The notes below the pieces were generated by a model that saw nothing but the letters and a program-made list of their open reading frames with translations, was not told where the DNA came from and made no database searches. From contig DIYR01000012.1 in NCBI GenBank assembly GCA_002429085.1, positions 1 through 27,343 of the forward strand: DNA of 27,343 bases, read 5' to 3'. How positions within the stretch are numbered: the stretch's first letter is position 1; the number at the start of each line of letters is the position of its first letter. Source of the DNA: Flavobacteriales bacterium UBA6049 (GTDB lineage Bacteria; Bacteroidota; Bacteroidia; Flavobacteriales_G; Salibacteraceae). The translations under genes were made by a program, and so were the position numbers. Below, piece by piece: positions 8,528 to 15,619 of the stretch.

Positions 8528-8554
8528 GCCGGTGCTTCTGCATCGGCTCTTTTT
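8528..8554 (+). terminator. Rho-independent terminator after the ABM-fold gene
   Basis: An 8-bp stem (8528-8535 with 8540-8547, one G-T wobble) with loop TTCT is followed by TCTTTTT. Its T tail overlaps the stop codon of the convergent SDR gene by two bases. The wobble pairs only in the plus-strand RNA, so it works mainly in this direction. Confidence 0.75.
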
Positions 8555-9974
8555 AATCCGCAAGTGCCAACTCTCGAATCATGCCACCGAAAATAAATCC
8601 ATGAAAAGGCAAAACAGCATACCAATACAATCTACCTGCTAGTCCTAGAGGGCGAAAAGTAGCGGTTTGAATCAATTGATTATTCTCTATTTTAAACTCT
8701 AACCAAGCCTCACCTGGTAGTTTCATTTCAGCAAATAACAGCAGTCTTCCTTCTTCTTTGTTTGCATACAAAACACGCCAAAAATCTAGCGCATCACCAG
8801 GAGCAATTTCGGTAGGACTTGTTCTTCCTCTGCGAAGGCCAACTCCTCCTACCAACTTATCTAAAAATCCTCGTAACCGCCATAACCAATTTCCATAATA
8901 CCACCCATTTCCACCACCAATTCTCCAAACTTTATCAATGCTTTGTTTCTCACTCTTAATGTTATGCTTTCTCTGATCTTGAAAGCATCCAAACTTTGGA
9001 ACAACAATAAAATCAGAGATATTTATATTCATTCCACTACTTGAATACGAATCTTTCCAACTTGATACAATGGCGTTATTTTGGATTTTTGCAAAAGCTC
9101 TCACCAATGCTTCTCGATATGGAATAGGTTGAATACCTAATAAATTATTAATGCGACTATCTCTACAAACTACTTCTACCTTCATTGAATCTACCAATGA
9201 AATAGCTAACCTATAGGAAGTTGATGTTACAAAGTATAACCAGTACGATGATAGTTTTGGAGTCATTACGGGTACTGTCCAAATACTACGATTCAAATTT
9301 CTTACCGCAGCTAACTGAAGCAGCATTTCTCGGTAGGTTAATACATCACCACAACCGATATCAAAATCTTGATCGTATGTTTTCTCGTTCAAAAGAACAC
9401 CTGTTAAAAATTTCAACACATCTGCAATACCGATGGGTTGACACTGAGTTTGTAACCACTTGGGTGCTATCATTACAGGGAGTTTCTCTACCAAATCTCT
9501 CATGATTTCAAAAGATGCACTTCCTGAACCTACAATAATTCCAGCACGAAGACAGGTAAAGTGATAGTTGCCCTTTTGTAATTCGTATTCAACGGTTTTC
9601 CGTGAAGCTAAATGTTTTGACAATCTATCTTGATTGACCATTCCACTTAAGTAAATTACTTGTTGTGCATGTGTGCGTGAAATGCGTTGTCGAAAATTAA
9701 TAGCTGATTCTTGTTCTAGTGAACTATAGTTACCAGCAGATGCCATAGAATGAATCAAATAGTAAGCTACATCAATATCTCTAGGAATTTGTTCTAGCGA
9801 TTGAACGTCAAGCATGTCTAGCTCAACAATGGAAATACTGTTTTGCAGTGAAGATGCTGGAGTAAAACGAGATTTATCTCTAACGCAACAGACTACATGA
9901 TGGCCTTCTTGCACTAAAATAGGCAAGAGTCTTTTTCCAATATAACCTGTTGCACCTGTTAAGAGTATTTTCAT
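8553..9974 (-). CDS. SDR-type NAD(P)-binding protein with C-terminal DUF2867 domain
   Basis: This 473-residue protein starts with an atypical/extended SDR Rossmann fold: G7-A-T-G10-Y-I-G13 as the dinucleotide loop, then a conserved Y-Y-L-I-H-S-M segment near residues 90-96. From about residue 345 it carries a DUF2867 domain with the typical G-G-N-G-W-Y-Y-G, L-R-R-G-R and P-G-D-A-L-D-F-W-R-V motifs. The same arrangement occurs in E. coli YbjT and many Bacteroidota proteins. The reaction is not known; a redox or ligand-binding role near the membrane has been suggested only by fold. The start is the only ATG before the Rossmann strand. It stands alone between two terminators. Confidence 0.85.
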   Translation of the reverse strand: MKILLTGATGYIGKRLLPILVQEGHHVVCCVRDKSRFTPASSLQNSISIVELDMLDVQSLEQIPRDIDVAYYLIHSMASAGNYSSLEQESAINFRQRISRTHAQQVIYLSGMVNQDRLSKHLASRKTVEYELQKGNYHFTCLRAGIIVGSGSASFEIMRDLVEKLPVMIAPKWLQTQCQPIGIADVLKFLTGVLLNEKTYDQDFDIGCGDVLTYREMLLQLAAVRNLNRSIWTVPVMTPKLSSYWLYFVTSTSYRLAISLVDSMKVEVVCRDSRINNLLGIQPIPYREALVRAFAKIQNNAIVSSWKDSYSSSGMNINISDFIVVPKFGCFQDQRKHNIKSEKQSIDKVWRIGGGNGWYYGNWLWRLRGFLDKLVGGVGLRRGRTSPTEIAPGDALDFWRVLYANKEEGRLLLFAEMKLPGEAWLEFKIENNQLIQTATFRPLGLAGRLYWYAVLPFHGFIFGGMIRELALAD

Positions 9975-10053
9975 AGCAATTCAACCACTTTGCTTTAGTC
10001 TAAAGTTAAAACATGTATTTCTACGTGTTGTTTGCTTGATTAAATGAAGACAT

Positions 10054-10083
10054 AAAAAAAGCTAGCATTCTCATGCCAGCTTT
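10054..10083 (-). terminator. Rho-independent terminator after the methyltransferase gene
   Basis: On the minus strand a 10-bp stem (10074-10083 with 10058-10067, one G-T wobble) encloses a 6-base loop and ends in seven Ts (10054-10060). It lies about 30 bp past the stop at 10115. The wobble pairs only in the minus-strand RNA. Confidence 0.8.
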
Positions 10084-10114
10084 ACACAACATTAACTCAG
10101 GTCTGAATCTAAGT

Positions 10115-10723
10115 CTAAATTTTAAAGATGGTAGACGTTTCTATGGTACTATCTGTTTGAAGGGTAGCTTCACACTGCCCTACTGATTCAAACGGTACAT
10201 ACGCTGAAAACTCTTCTAAATTGGTAAAGTATTCATTTCCATACTTCTGAGATCCTTTGTAAAATACCTGATTAACGATTAAGTACTTACCCTTATAATG
10301 CTCTTCTATTGCAGAAAATATGTTTTTCAAATCGGGTAATATGTACCAAATAATCTCACTAAATATGATGGCATCAACATCCGTATATTTCACTAAGTCA
10401 TGAGAGATATCTGCTGTTTCAAAATCTAAATGAGGAAACAAATCCTTTGCTTTTGCAATAGCTTCTGAAGAAACATCAACACTTTTAGGCACTATTCCTG
10501 TTTCTCGGTAAATCCATTCTGCATAGTAGCCTAAACCACAACCACATTCCAATGCACTTTTTACGTTAAAGTTTTTTAAGTGCCAAATTCCTGCCGATCG
10601 TGAGTATTTATTGGGTTGCTCTGATTGCATCCAAGGATCATTACAATCTTTATACATATTTTGAAAATCCCCAATGAATTTGCCATCTTTTATTACGTAA
10701 TCATGGTAGTTCTTTGCTTCCAT
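10115..10723 (-). CDS. Class I SAM-dependent methyltransferase
   Basis: This 202-residue cytoplasmic protein has the glycine-rich SAM motif I as A-L-E-C-G-C-G-L-G-Y-Y-A (about 57-68), an acidic end of strand 2 (S-V-D-V-S, ~82) and an A-D-I-S strand 3 end (~105). An F-S-E-I-I-W-Y-I-L motif follows. It resembles small NodS-like or general Methyltransf_23/25 enzymes. The acceptor substrate (small molecule or other) cannot be told. It stands alone, with a terminator downstream and 233 bp of non-coding DNA upstream in which no gene or clear promoter was found. The N-terminus (residues 1-50) contains a W-M-Q-S-E-Q-P stretch likely to form a lid. Confidence 0.85.
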   Translation of the reverse strand: MEAKNYHDYVIKDGKFIGDFQNMYKDCNDPWMQSEQPNKYSRSAGIWHLKNFNVKSALECGCGLGYYAEWIYRETGIVPKSVDVSSEAIAKAKDLFPHLDFETADISHDLVKYTDVDAIIFSEIIWYILPDLKNIFSAIEEHYKGKYLIVNQVFYKGSQKYGNEYFTNLEEFSAYVPFESVGQCEATLQTDSTIETSTIFKI

Positions 10724-10956
10724 TGCTATCTATATTCACGGAACTCAAAGAAGTAATTCATGAAAGGCACTGAAGATGTGTGCAACCAAAGTTGACTTTA
10801 CATTACTCTGATTTTATTGAATTCCTGTTTCAACAAAACTCAAGATTCGAACTCTCTTTAATCAACACAAATCGCGGAATGATGAATACAAATCCCTTAT
10901 TTAGCATTGAAATAAAGTCTATTGCCAATGAACATTCAATACTCTAAAGTATGAAC

Positions 10957-11436
10957 CTATTGAATAGAATGAAGCCCCATTCTATTACCCTCAGAGTCCA
11001 AAAAGATGGCAAAAAAACCACTTTCATCTGCATGCGGAGTTTTAGGTTGTATTATTTGACCTCCATTTTCTAATACTTTATCTAGGACAGGTTGAAGGTC
11101 ATTACCAGCATTTAGGTAAAGGGTCACTCCATTAGCTGAAGGCTTGATTCCTGCTGATTGGACAATCACACCATTCACTATCTGGTTCTCAAAGGGTAAA
11201 ACACCTATTTTCATTGATTCAAAATCCATTAGTTCAATTTCAATACTTAATATGTTTTCGTAAAAAGAAATTGCACGTTCAATCTCTAGGGCAGGGATTT
11301 CGAAAATGGATACATAACTCTTCATTGGAAACTCTTTTTGATAAGAATGAATTTCTGAATTCTGCGCAATCGCTACGTTAGCGAGTAGCCACAAAGAACT
11401 CATTATCAATAACTTTTGAATAAATTGATTTCTCAT
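10957..11436 (-). CDS. Exported VOC (glyoxalase-like) domain protein
   Basis: This 159-residue protein has a signal peptide (residues 1-24, ending A-I-A-Q) followed by a single vicinal-oxygen-chelate domain: A-I-S-F-Y-E-N-I-L helix, a central V-T-L-Y-L-N strand, and G-F-F-A-I-F-L-D-S-E-G-N-R-M-G-L-H-S at the end. Most VOC proteins are cytoplasmic, so the leader is unusual. Met38 could start a leaderless version, but the upstream residues look like a genuine signal peptide. The function (glyoxalase, fosfomycin- or bleomycin-type resistance, isomerase) cannot be assigned. It lies 68 bp downstream of an AraC regulator on the same strand and is probably co-transcribed with it. Confidence 0.8.
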   Translation of the reverse strand: MRNQFIQKLLIMSSLWLLANVAIAQNSEIHSYQKEFPMKSYVSIFEIPALEIERAISFYENILSIEIELMDFESMKIGVLPFENQIVNGVIVQSAGIKPSANGVTLYLNAGNDLQPVLDKVLENGGQIIQPKTPHADESGFFAIFLDSEGNRMGLHSIQ

Positions 11437-11504
11437 ACGTCCTAACTATTTATTAGGCATAATTAGGAATTGCAGATTAGAGGAAATTGTAAAATTACGA
11501 CACG

Positions 11505-12323
11505 TTAGTTTTTAGAATACATCAAATTAGATAGTAGCAGTTCTTCATTTTTGAAATACTCTTTAGGATTAACTCCAGTCAACTCTTTAAAGTCTCTTGT
11601 AAAATGAGATTGATCGTAGTAATCACTCTCATATGCAATACGCGTTAAACTAGCCTCGCCCTCATTCATTAAATTCAAAGCTGATTGTAATCGAATAATC
11701 TTCCCTAATTGTTTGGGACTGATTCCTACAAACTGCGAAAATTTACGTTCTAACGACCTCCTACTAATATCAGTTTCTTTGAGTAAAAGTTGAATGGAGT
11801 GAGCTCCTTTAGTTTGAATAAGAGTCTCAGTAAAAGAGCTAACAACACCTTCAATTACCCTCTTACTAGCCACTAATTGTAATAAGAATTTTTCTACAAG
11901 TTCTACTCTTGCTTTTGTAGATCTAGCTCCTCTTATCTCAGTCTCTAGTTCGTTTATCACATCAGGATCAAACAATTGATTTAGTGGAGTTTCCTTGTTC
12001 GCCAAATCTGATAGTGACACATCTACGAAATAAGAAAAACTGTGGGGGTAGAAACGAACAGAAAAGCTGTTTACTGTTCCTGTTGGTTGCACATAAAACG
12101 ATTCACTAATTTGACCTATCACCATTGCTCTTGGTTGCAGAATGTAGTCTTCTTCATTCATAAACCGTTTGATATCGTCTCCTAAAATAAAGCACATCTC
12201 TAAACATCCATCAGGCACTATTCTTTGCTTTGGAGCTTCCATCTCTTTGGGAATTTCTAAAGTCCAATAGCATCTTACAATTGACTCCAAATCTTTATGG
12301 GGTTTATACGTTTTATAGTCCAT
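11505..12323 (-). CDS. AraC family transcriptional regulator
   Basis: This 272-residue protein has an N-terminal DUF6597-like sensor region (V-R-C-Y-W-T-L-E near residue 20, V-P-D-G-C near 40) and a C-terminal AraC double helix-turn-helix (about 165-265). The latter shows R-R-S-L-E-R-K-F and the second-HTH motif Y-Y-D-Q-S-H-F-T-R-D-F-K. The ATG at 12323 was chosen over an in-frame TTG at 12344, because homology to the family starts at the D-Y-K-T-Y-K-P-H that follows this ATG. It lies between pnuC (53 bp upstream) and the exported VOC gene (68 bp downstream), all on one strand. Its targets may include either neighbour. No operator is obvious. Confidence 0.88.
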   Translation of the reverse strand: MDYKTYKPHKDLESIVRCYWTLEIPKEMEAPKQRIVPDGCLEMCFILGDDIKRFMNEEDYILQPRAMVIGQISESFYVQPTGTVNSFSVRFYPHSFSYFVDVSLSDLANKETPLNQLFDPDVINELETEIRGARSTKARVELVEKFLLQLVASKRVIEGVVSSFTETLIQTKGAHSIQLLLKETDISRRSLERKFSQFVGISPKQLGKIIRLQSALNLMNEGEASLTRIAYESDYYDQSHFTRDFKELTGVNPKEYFKNEELLLSNLMYSKN

Positions 12324-12375
12324 GAGGTAATGAGTATTGATCAAGCTAAGCTATAAAATAGCCCCAGAAAGAGAA

Positions 12376-12948
12376 TCAATTCTTAAAAGATGCGCGATAC
12401 GACTTTCGCCATTCTCTGAAGCCTACAATTGAGAACACAAAATAAACCACAGTTAGCAGCAGATACAAGTTCAAATCTTGTCGAGCGTATAAGAACATAG
12501 TTGCTAGATTAGCAAATATCCAGAACAGCCAAGAGCTCAAGATTTTTCTGGCCTCCAAAAAGCTGGCGATAAAACTAAAAACCGTAGTAGTAGCATCCAG
12601 ATATGGTGTAGAAGCATCACTATAGTTATCAAAAGTGTAACCAAGAACTGAAGCTACAACACCTCCAAATACAATGATCAGCACATGAGATTGTAAACTA
12701 ATGGTACTAACCTTTAGTGCTTTCTCACCTTTTTGATTTTTGGACCACAATTGATATCCATATATGCCAATTACCACATAATAGACATATAAAATTGCTT
12801 CCGAATACAACTTAGAAGAGTAAAAAATATAGATACTTAAAACAGATGCCGTTACACCAAAATACCAGCAGCTAATCTTTTCCTTCATCAGAAGAAATAA
12901 GTAAATCAAATTAAGACTAACGGCAACCGCTTCTAAAACTAAGTCCAT
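12376..12948 (-). CDS. pnuC: PnuC-family vitamin (nicotinamide riboside-type) transporter
   Basis: This 190-residue membrane protein has about seven hydrophobic segments and PnuC family traits: C-W-Y-F-G-V-T-A-S near 27-35, L-Y-S-E-A-I-L-Y-V-Y-Y near 47-57, G-Y-Q-L-W near 64, a W-L-F-W-I-F-A-N segment near 140, and a terminal G-F-R-E-W-R. PnuC proteins are facilitative carriers for nicotinamide riboside; relatives PnuT and PnuX carry thiamine or riboflavin. The substrate cannot be fixed here. No nadR-like kinase gene and no TPP- or FMN-like leader lies beside it. It follows an IPNS-like oxygenase gene by 24 bp on the same strand, so the two are probably one operon. Confidence 0.82.
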   Translation of the reverse strand: MDLVLEAVAVSLNLIYLFLLMKEKISCWYFGVTASVLSIYIFYSSKLYSEAILYVYYVVIGIYGYQLWSKNQKGEKALKVSTISLQSHVLIIVFGGVVASVLGYTFDNYSDASTPYLDATTTVFSFIASFLEARKILSSWLFWIFANLATMFLYARQDLNLYLLLTVVYFVFSIVGFREWRKSYRASFKN

Positions 12949-12972
12949 TACTTACTACCCTATTGCTCAATT

Positions 12973-13731
12973 CTAAAACAACGATAAATACTCAGAATAA
13001 TATTTCTTACCAGAAATAGCGCTATTACCAATAAGAAAGCTGCTAGTTGGCTTGGGAATAGAAAAAATAGCAAATGAAAAACGCTCGCTATTCAAATTTT
13101 CAGGCAGCTCTACTTGGTGATAAAGAGCTTTTATGTTTCCTTGAGAAACATATTCTGAGAAGTACCCGAAAAAGGAAAACACATGTTCCTGCTCACCTAT
13201 ATGATTCAACTGACCTTCATTATGAAATGAAAACCCTTCTGAAAGACCAAAAGGAAAAGTAGTGAACAAGGATACATCCGTGTGAGCAGACAATCTTTTA
13301 TTGTCTACTGGTTTTATGTTTTGCCTACCCACCGCAGGGTAATAATTACAGGACATCATATATGCAATGCAATCACGATCGTATAATTCCTTGAATGGTA
13401 AATTTCTTTGTGCTATTAATTCTAGCTCTAGTTCTCTTACATGGCTAATAAGCCTAGGCCATTCATTTTGCAGAAAACCTTGAAACTCTTTAGGGAAATT
13501 CCATGTTTCCTGAAGATTTGAAAGTACAAACGAATGGAGCATATCTGTATCGTACTGGTTCAAACTATCATTTTGCCCCATAAAAGAATAGCCATCAAAT
13601 GCCATTTTATACGTTGACTGCAGGTGATTCATCCTGTAATCTAAAGGTTGATTGAGAAACTCCGTGAAGGCATTTCTTATAGCAAGATCTGATTCCTTCA
13701 GTACAGCATGTTCAAAGATGGTTTCTACCAT
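12973..13731 (-). CDS. 2-oxoglutarate/Fe(II) oxygenase, isopenicillin N synthase-like
   Basis: This 252-residue cytoplasmic protein carries the C-terminal oxygenase core of the IPNS/2OG superfamily. The iron ligands are His150 and Asp152 (A-H-T-D) and His205 (L-Y-H-Q-V), and the cosubstrate-binding R-x-S is Arg217-Phe-Ser219. It is shorter than plant and fungal members (300-350), with a trimmed N-terminal DIOX_N region. It should use 2-oxoglutarate, oxygen and Fe(II) to hydroxylate or otherwise oxidise a small molecule. It is the first gene of a unit with pnuC, which hints at a vitamin- or nucleoside-like substrate, but that is inference. A perfect inverted repeat lies 21 bp before its ATG. 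Confidence 0.8.
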   Translation of the reverse strand: MVETIFEHAVLKESDLAIRNAFTEFLNQPLDYRMNHLQSTYKMAFDGYSFMGQNDSLNQYDTDMLHSFVLSNLQETWNFPKEFQGFLQNEWPRLISHVRELELELIAQRNLPFKELYDRDCIAYMMSCNYYPAVGRQNIKPVDNKRLSAHTDVSLFTTFPFGLSEGFSFHNEGQLNHIGEQEHVFSFFGYFSEYVSQGNIKALYHQVELPENLNSERFSFAIFSIPKPTSSFLIGNSAISGKKYYSEYLSLF

Positions 13732-13751
13732 ATCATTACTTATTCCATTAA

Positions 13752-13767
13752 TCTGAAAACGTTCAGA
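13752..13767. promoter_or_regulatory. Inverted repeat TCTGAA-N4-TTCAGA before the oxygenase-pnuC unit
   Basis: Perfect 6-bp arms flank AACG between the tRNA-Leu terminator and the oxygenase ATG at 13731. This is the only space for a dedicated promoter, so the repeat may be an operator or a short 5' hairpin. No TAnnTTTG box is seen next to it. Confidence 0.35.
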
Positions 13768-13774
13768 AAATAAA

Positions 13775-13800
13775 AAAGCTCATCAATATTGATGAGCTTT
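13775..13800 (-). terminator. Terminator of tRNA-Leu (13-bp perfect palindrome)
   Basis: A 26-base perfect palindrome runs into six Ts on the minus strand (13772-13777). It lies seven bases past the tRNA 3' end and separates the tRNA from the oxygenase gene. Confidence 0.8.
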
Positions 13801-13806
13801 AGCTTG

Positions 13807-13889
13807 TGCTCTGAACTGGATTCGAACCAGCACGTCCATAGGACACCACCCCCTCAAGATGGCGTGTCTACCAATTCCACCACCAGAGC
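13807..13889 (-). tRNA. tRNA-Leu (anticodon GAG)
   Basis: The minus strand folds into a class II tRNA of 83 nt. The acceptor is GCTCTGG with TCAGAGC, the anticodon stem CCATC with GGTGG, the loop TTGAGGG with anticodon GAG, followed by a long variable arm and the T arm around GGTTCGAATCC. The discriminator is A and the CCA end is not encoded. It decodes CUU/CUC leucine codons. Confidence 0.95.
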
Positions 13890-14015
13890 AATTTTTCAGG
13901 GACGCGAAATTAATACAATACGTGTTTTACTCCTAGCAATTGAAAAAAGTATTTCTATGAATCAAATTCATAATTGGCAACTACCCGACAGTTTAGAAGA
14001 ATTGAATCAAGCATT

Positions 14016-14044
14016 TTTGTCACTGAAAGTTTCGGTTAACTTTG
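14016..14044 (+). promoter_or_regulatory. Promoter of the Crp-glutaredoxin-AcpH run
   Basis: TTTG (14016-14019), a 17-bp spacer and TAACTTTG (14037-14044) match the Bacteroidota -33/-7 consensus exactly. The ATG follows at 14067. This is the best promoter in the window. Confidence 0.65.
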
Positions 14045-14066
14045 ATGAGTTATTCAAATACTGTTC

Positions 14067-14750
14067 ATGTCAGCTAGTCAAAGTAAACTGTGGTACTTAG
14101 AGCAGATCAATATCTTCAGAGATTTAACAGATGAAGATTTAGATCGCATTAACGAGGCAACACAAATGAAAACGATGGAAAAAGATGCTTACATCTATTT
14201 TCCTGATGAACCAAGTAAAGTGGTGTTCTTGTTAAAAGAAGGACGTGTAAAGATTGGTACGTTTTCTGAAGATGGTAAAGAGATTATCAAAGCCATTTTA
14301 GAACCAGGCGAAATTTTTGGGGAGTTAGCAATTGCTGGTCAAGAAAAACGTACAGATTTTGCACAAGTGTTAGACAAAAGCGTAAAAATTTGTGCCATTA
14401 CTCGAGAAGAAATGGTGGAAATTCTAAACTCTACACCTTCGTTGAATCTAAAAGTCACCCAGTTAATTGGCTTGCGATTACAAAAAATGGAACGCAGGTT
14501 CGAATCACTCATCTTTAAAGATGCAAGACAGCGCGTGATTGACTTCATAAAAACCTCAGTAGAGGAAAAAGGAAGAAAAATCGGTTATGAATGGTTGTTT
14601 AAACACAAACTAACACACCAAGATATAGCCAACCTTACGGCAACATCGCGTCAAACCGTTACAATAGTGTTGAATGAGTTACGAGAGAAAGGCATCCTTA
14701 GTTTTGATAGAAGGAGCATTCTTGTGCATGAAATGGACCAATTAAAATGA
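14067..14750 (+). CDS. Crp/Fnr family transcriptional regulator
   Basis: This 227-residue protein has an N-terminal cyclic-nucleotide-binding fold (about 15-130, with G-E-I-F-G-E-L-A-I-A-G as the phosphate-cassette region) and a C-terminal Crp-type winged helix (about 150-220: L-T-H-Q-D-I-A-N-L-T-A-T-S-R-Q-T-V-T). The phosphate-binding Arg-Ser/Thr pair of true cAMP binders is not evident (K-R-T-D-F), so the effector may not be cAMP. It has no N-terminal cysteine cluster of the FNR iron-sulfur type. An exact promoter lies in front. Its TGA overlaps the ATG of the following glutaredoxin gene (ATGA, 14747-14750), so the two are co-translated. It may control its own operon. Confidence 0.9.
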   Translation: MSASQSKLWYLEQINIFRDLTDEDLDRINEATQMKTMEKDAYIYFPDEPSKVVFLLKEGRVKIGTFSEDGKEIIKAILEPGEIFGELAIAGQEKRTDFAQVLDKSVKICAITREEMVEILNSTPSLNLKVTQLIGLRLQKMERRFESLIFKDARQRVIDFIKTSVEEKGRKIGYEWLFKHKLTHQDIANLTATSRQTVTIVLNELREKGILSFDRRSILVHEMDQLK

Positions 14751-14965
14751 CGTATCGCGTGTATGTAGGCACTGGTTGTCACGATTGTGATAAAGTGTTA
14801 GAATGGCTACAAGCAAAAAACATCACGGTGGAAGTTCACGACTTAGATAATGACCATACTCCACCACCAATTGATGTGTTTGCAAGGCCCGCTTTGTTCG
14901 AAGATGATAGTTTAAAAGCTTATGGTATGGACATCATCGATTACTTTGAGAAAAGATCTGCTTGA
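14747..14965 (+). CDS. Small glutaredoxin-like protein
   Basis: This 72-residue protein has a glutaredoxin/thioredoxin-like fold with an N-terminal redox motif G-C11-H-D-C14-D, a V-E-V-H-D-L-D strand and a cis-proline candidate at R-P-A-L (~48). The family core is about 75-80 residues, so it is complete but minimal. It is probably a cytoplasmic dithiol oxidoreductase; the target is unknown. Both gene borders overlap: the start with the stop of the Crp/Fnr gene (ATGA) and the stop with the TTG start of the AcpH gene (TTGA, 14962-14965). Tight coupling suggests a fixed ratio with its neighbours. Confidence 0.8.
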   Translation: MTYRVYVGTGCHDCDKVLEWLQAKNITVEVHDLDNDHTPPPIDVFARPALFEDDSLKAYGMDIIDYFEKRSA

Positions 14966-15552
14966 ATTTCTTAGCGCATTTTCATTTATCGAAAAACAAT
15001 CCTGAGTTAGCCATTGGCAACTACTTAGGGGATTTTGCTCGACAGAAAGAAATTGAACATCTATCCGAGGACATGATCTTGGGGTGGAAGTTGCACCGTT
15101 TTATAGATGAATTCACAGACTCACACCCTGTTGTTTTAAGCAGCAAAGAGAAAGCAAGAACTGTGGTTAAAAAGTATGCTCCTGTTTTAGTAGACATCTA
15201 TTACGATTACTTTCTAGCGAATCATTGGAGTTCTTTCAGCTCCATTTCTTTGAGAAATGCCACCAATATCTACTATAAATGGATGCAAGACTCTTTAGAC
15301 GTGCTTCCCAAACAGGCATTGAGGTTTTACCAATATGCCATTCAATACGATATTTTCTTTGCTTACCGTACTTATGAAGGTATAGAAGATGTTCTGAAGG
15401 GAATGTCGCATAGAGCGTCCTTCGAATCTAATCTTACAGACGGTGTTATTCACCTCAAAAAATATCGCTCTTACTACGAAGAAGACTTTTTAACATTTTA
15501 CCCAGAGCTGCAAAAGGCAGTAAACACCTTCCTTTTAGAACCGTCACAATAA
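14962..15552 (+). CDS. acpH: Acyl carrier protein phosphodiesterase (AcpH-like)
   Basis: This 196-residue protein matches AcpH (DUF479; E. coli AcpH has 193 residues). It starts M-N-F-L-A-H-F-H-L-S, as nearly all family members do, then G-N-Y-L-G-D24-F and the HD-type core L-H45-R-F-I-D-E-F-T-D53-S-H55-P. AcpH removes the 4'-phosphopantetheine arm from holo-ACP to give apo-ACP. The start codon is TTG, the only one that gives the conserved N-terminus, and it overlaps the previous stop as TTGA. The gene therefore closes a run of three coupled genes: regulator, glutaredoxin, AcpH. A 67-bp gap follows before mnmD. Confidence 0.88.
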   Translation: MNFLAHFHLSKNNPELAIGNYLGDFARQKEIEHLSEDMILGWKLHRFIDEFTDSHPVVLSSKEKARTVVKKYAPVLVDIYYDYFLANHWSSFSSISLRNATNIYYKWMQDSLDVLPKQALRFYQYAIQYDIFFAYRTYEGIEDVLKGMSHRASFESNLTDGVIHLKKYRSYYEEDFLTFYPELQKAVNTFLLEPSQ

Positions 15553-15619
15553 ATCAACGGCACATCCTTTGTAACTAAGGCATGATTTATTGAATTGGAC
15601 AACTACTTTTGCGCGGCTT

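Noticed and set aside
12324..12344. Longer AraC start at a TTG (seven extra residues)
   Set aside because: An ATG at 12323 gives the conserved N-terminus; the extension is not expected in the family.
13732..13806. A TPP, FMN or NAD riboswitch upstream of the oxygenase-pnuC unit
   Set aside because: The space is only 75 bp and is filled by the tRNA terminator and one small inverted repeat; no riboswitch core is visible.
13789..14100. A 103-codon plus-strand open frame with an ATG
   Set aside because: It runs through the tRNA-Leu gene and its terminator on the other strand and ends inside the Crp/Fnr gene, so it is chance.
15590..15619. MnmD start at a TTG ten codons upstream
   Set aside because: Homology begins just after the ATG at 15620. 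The TTG cannot be fully excluded, since the neighbouring AcpH gene does use TTG.
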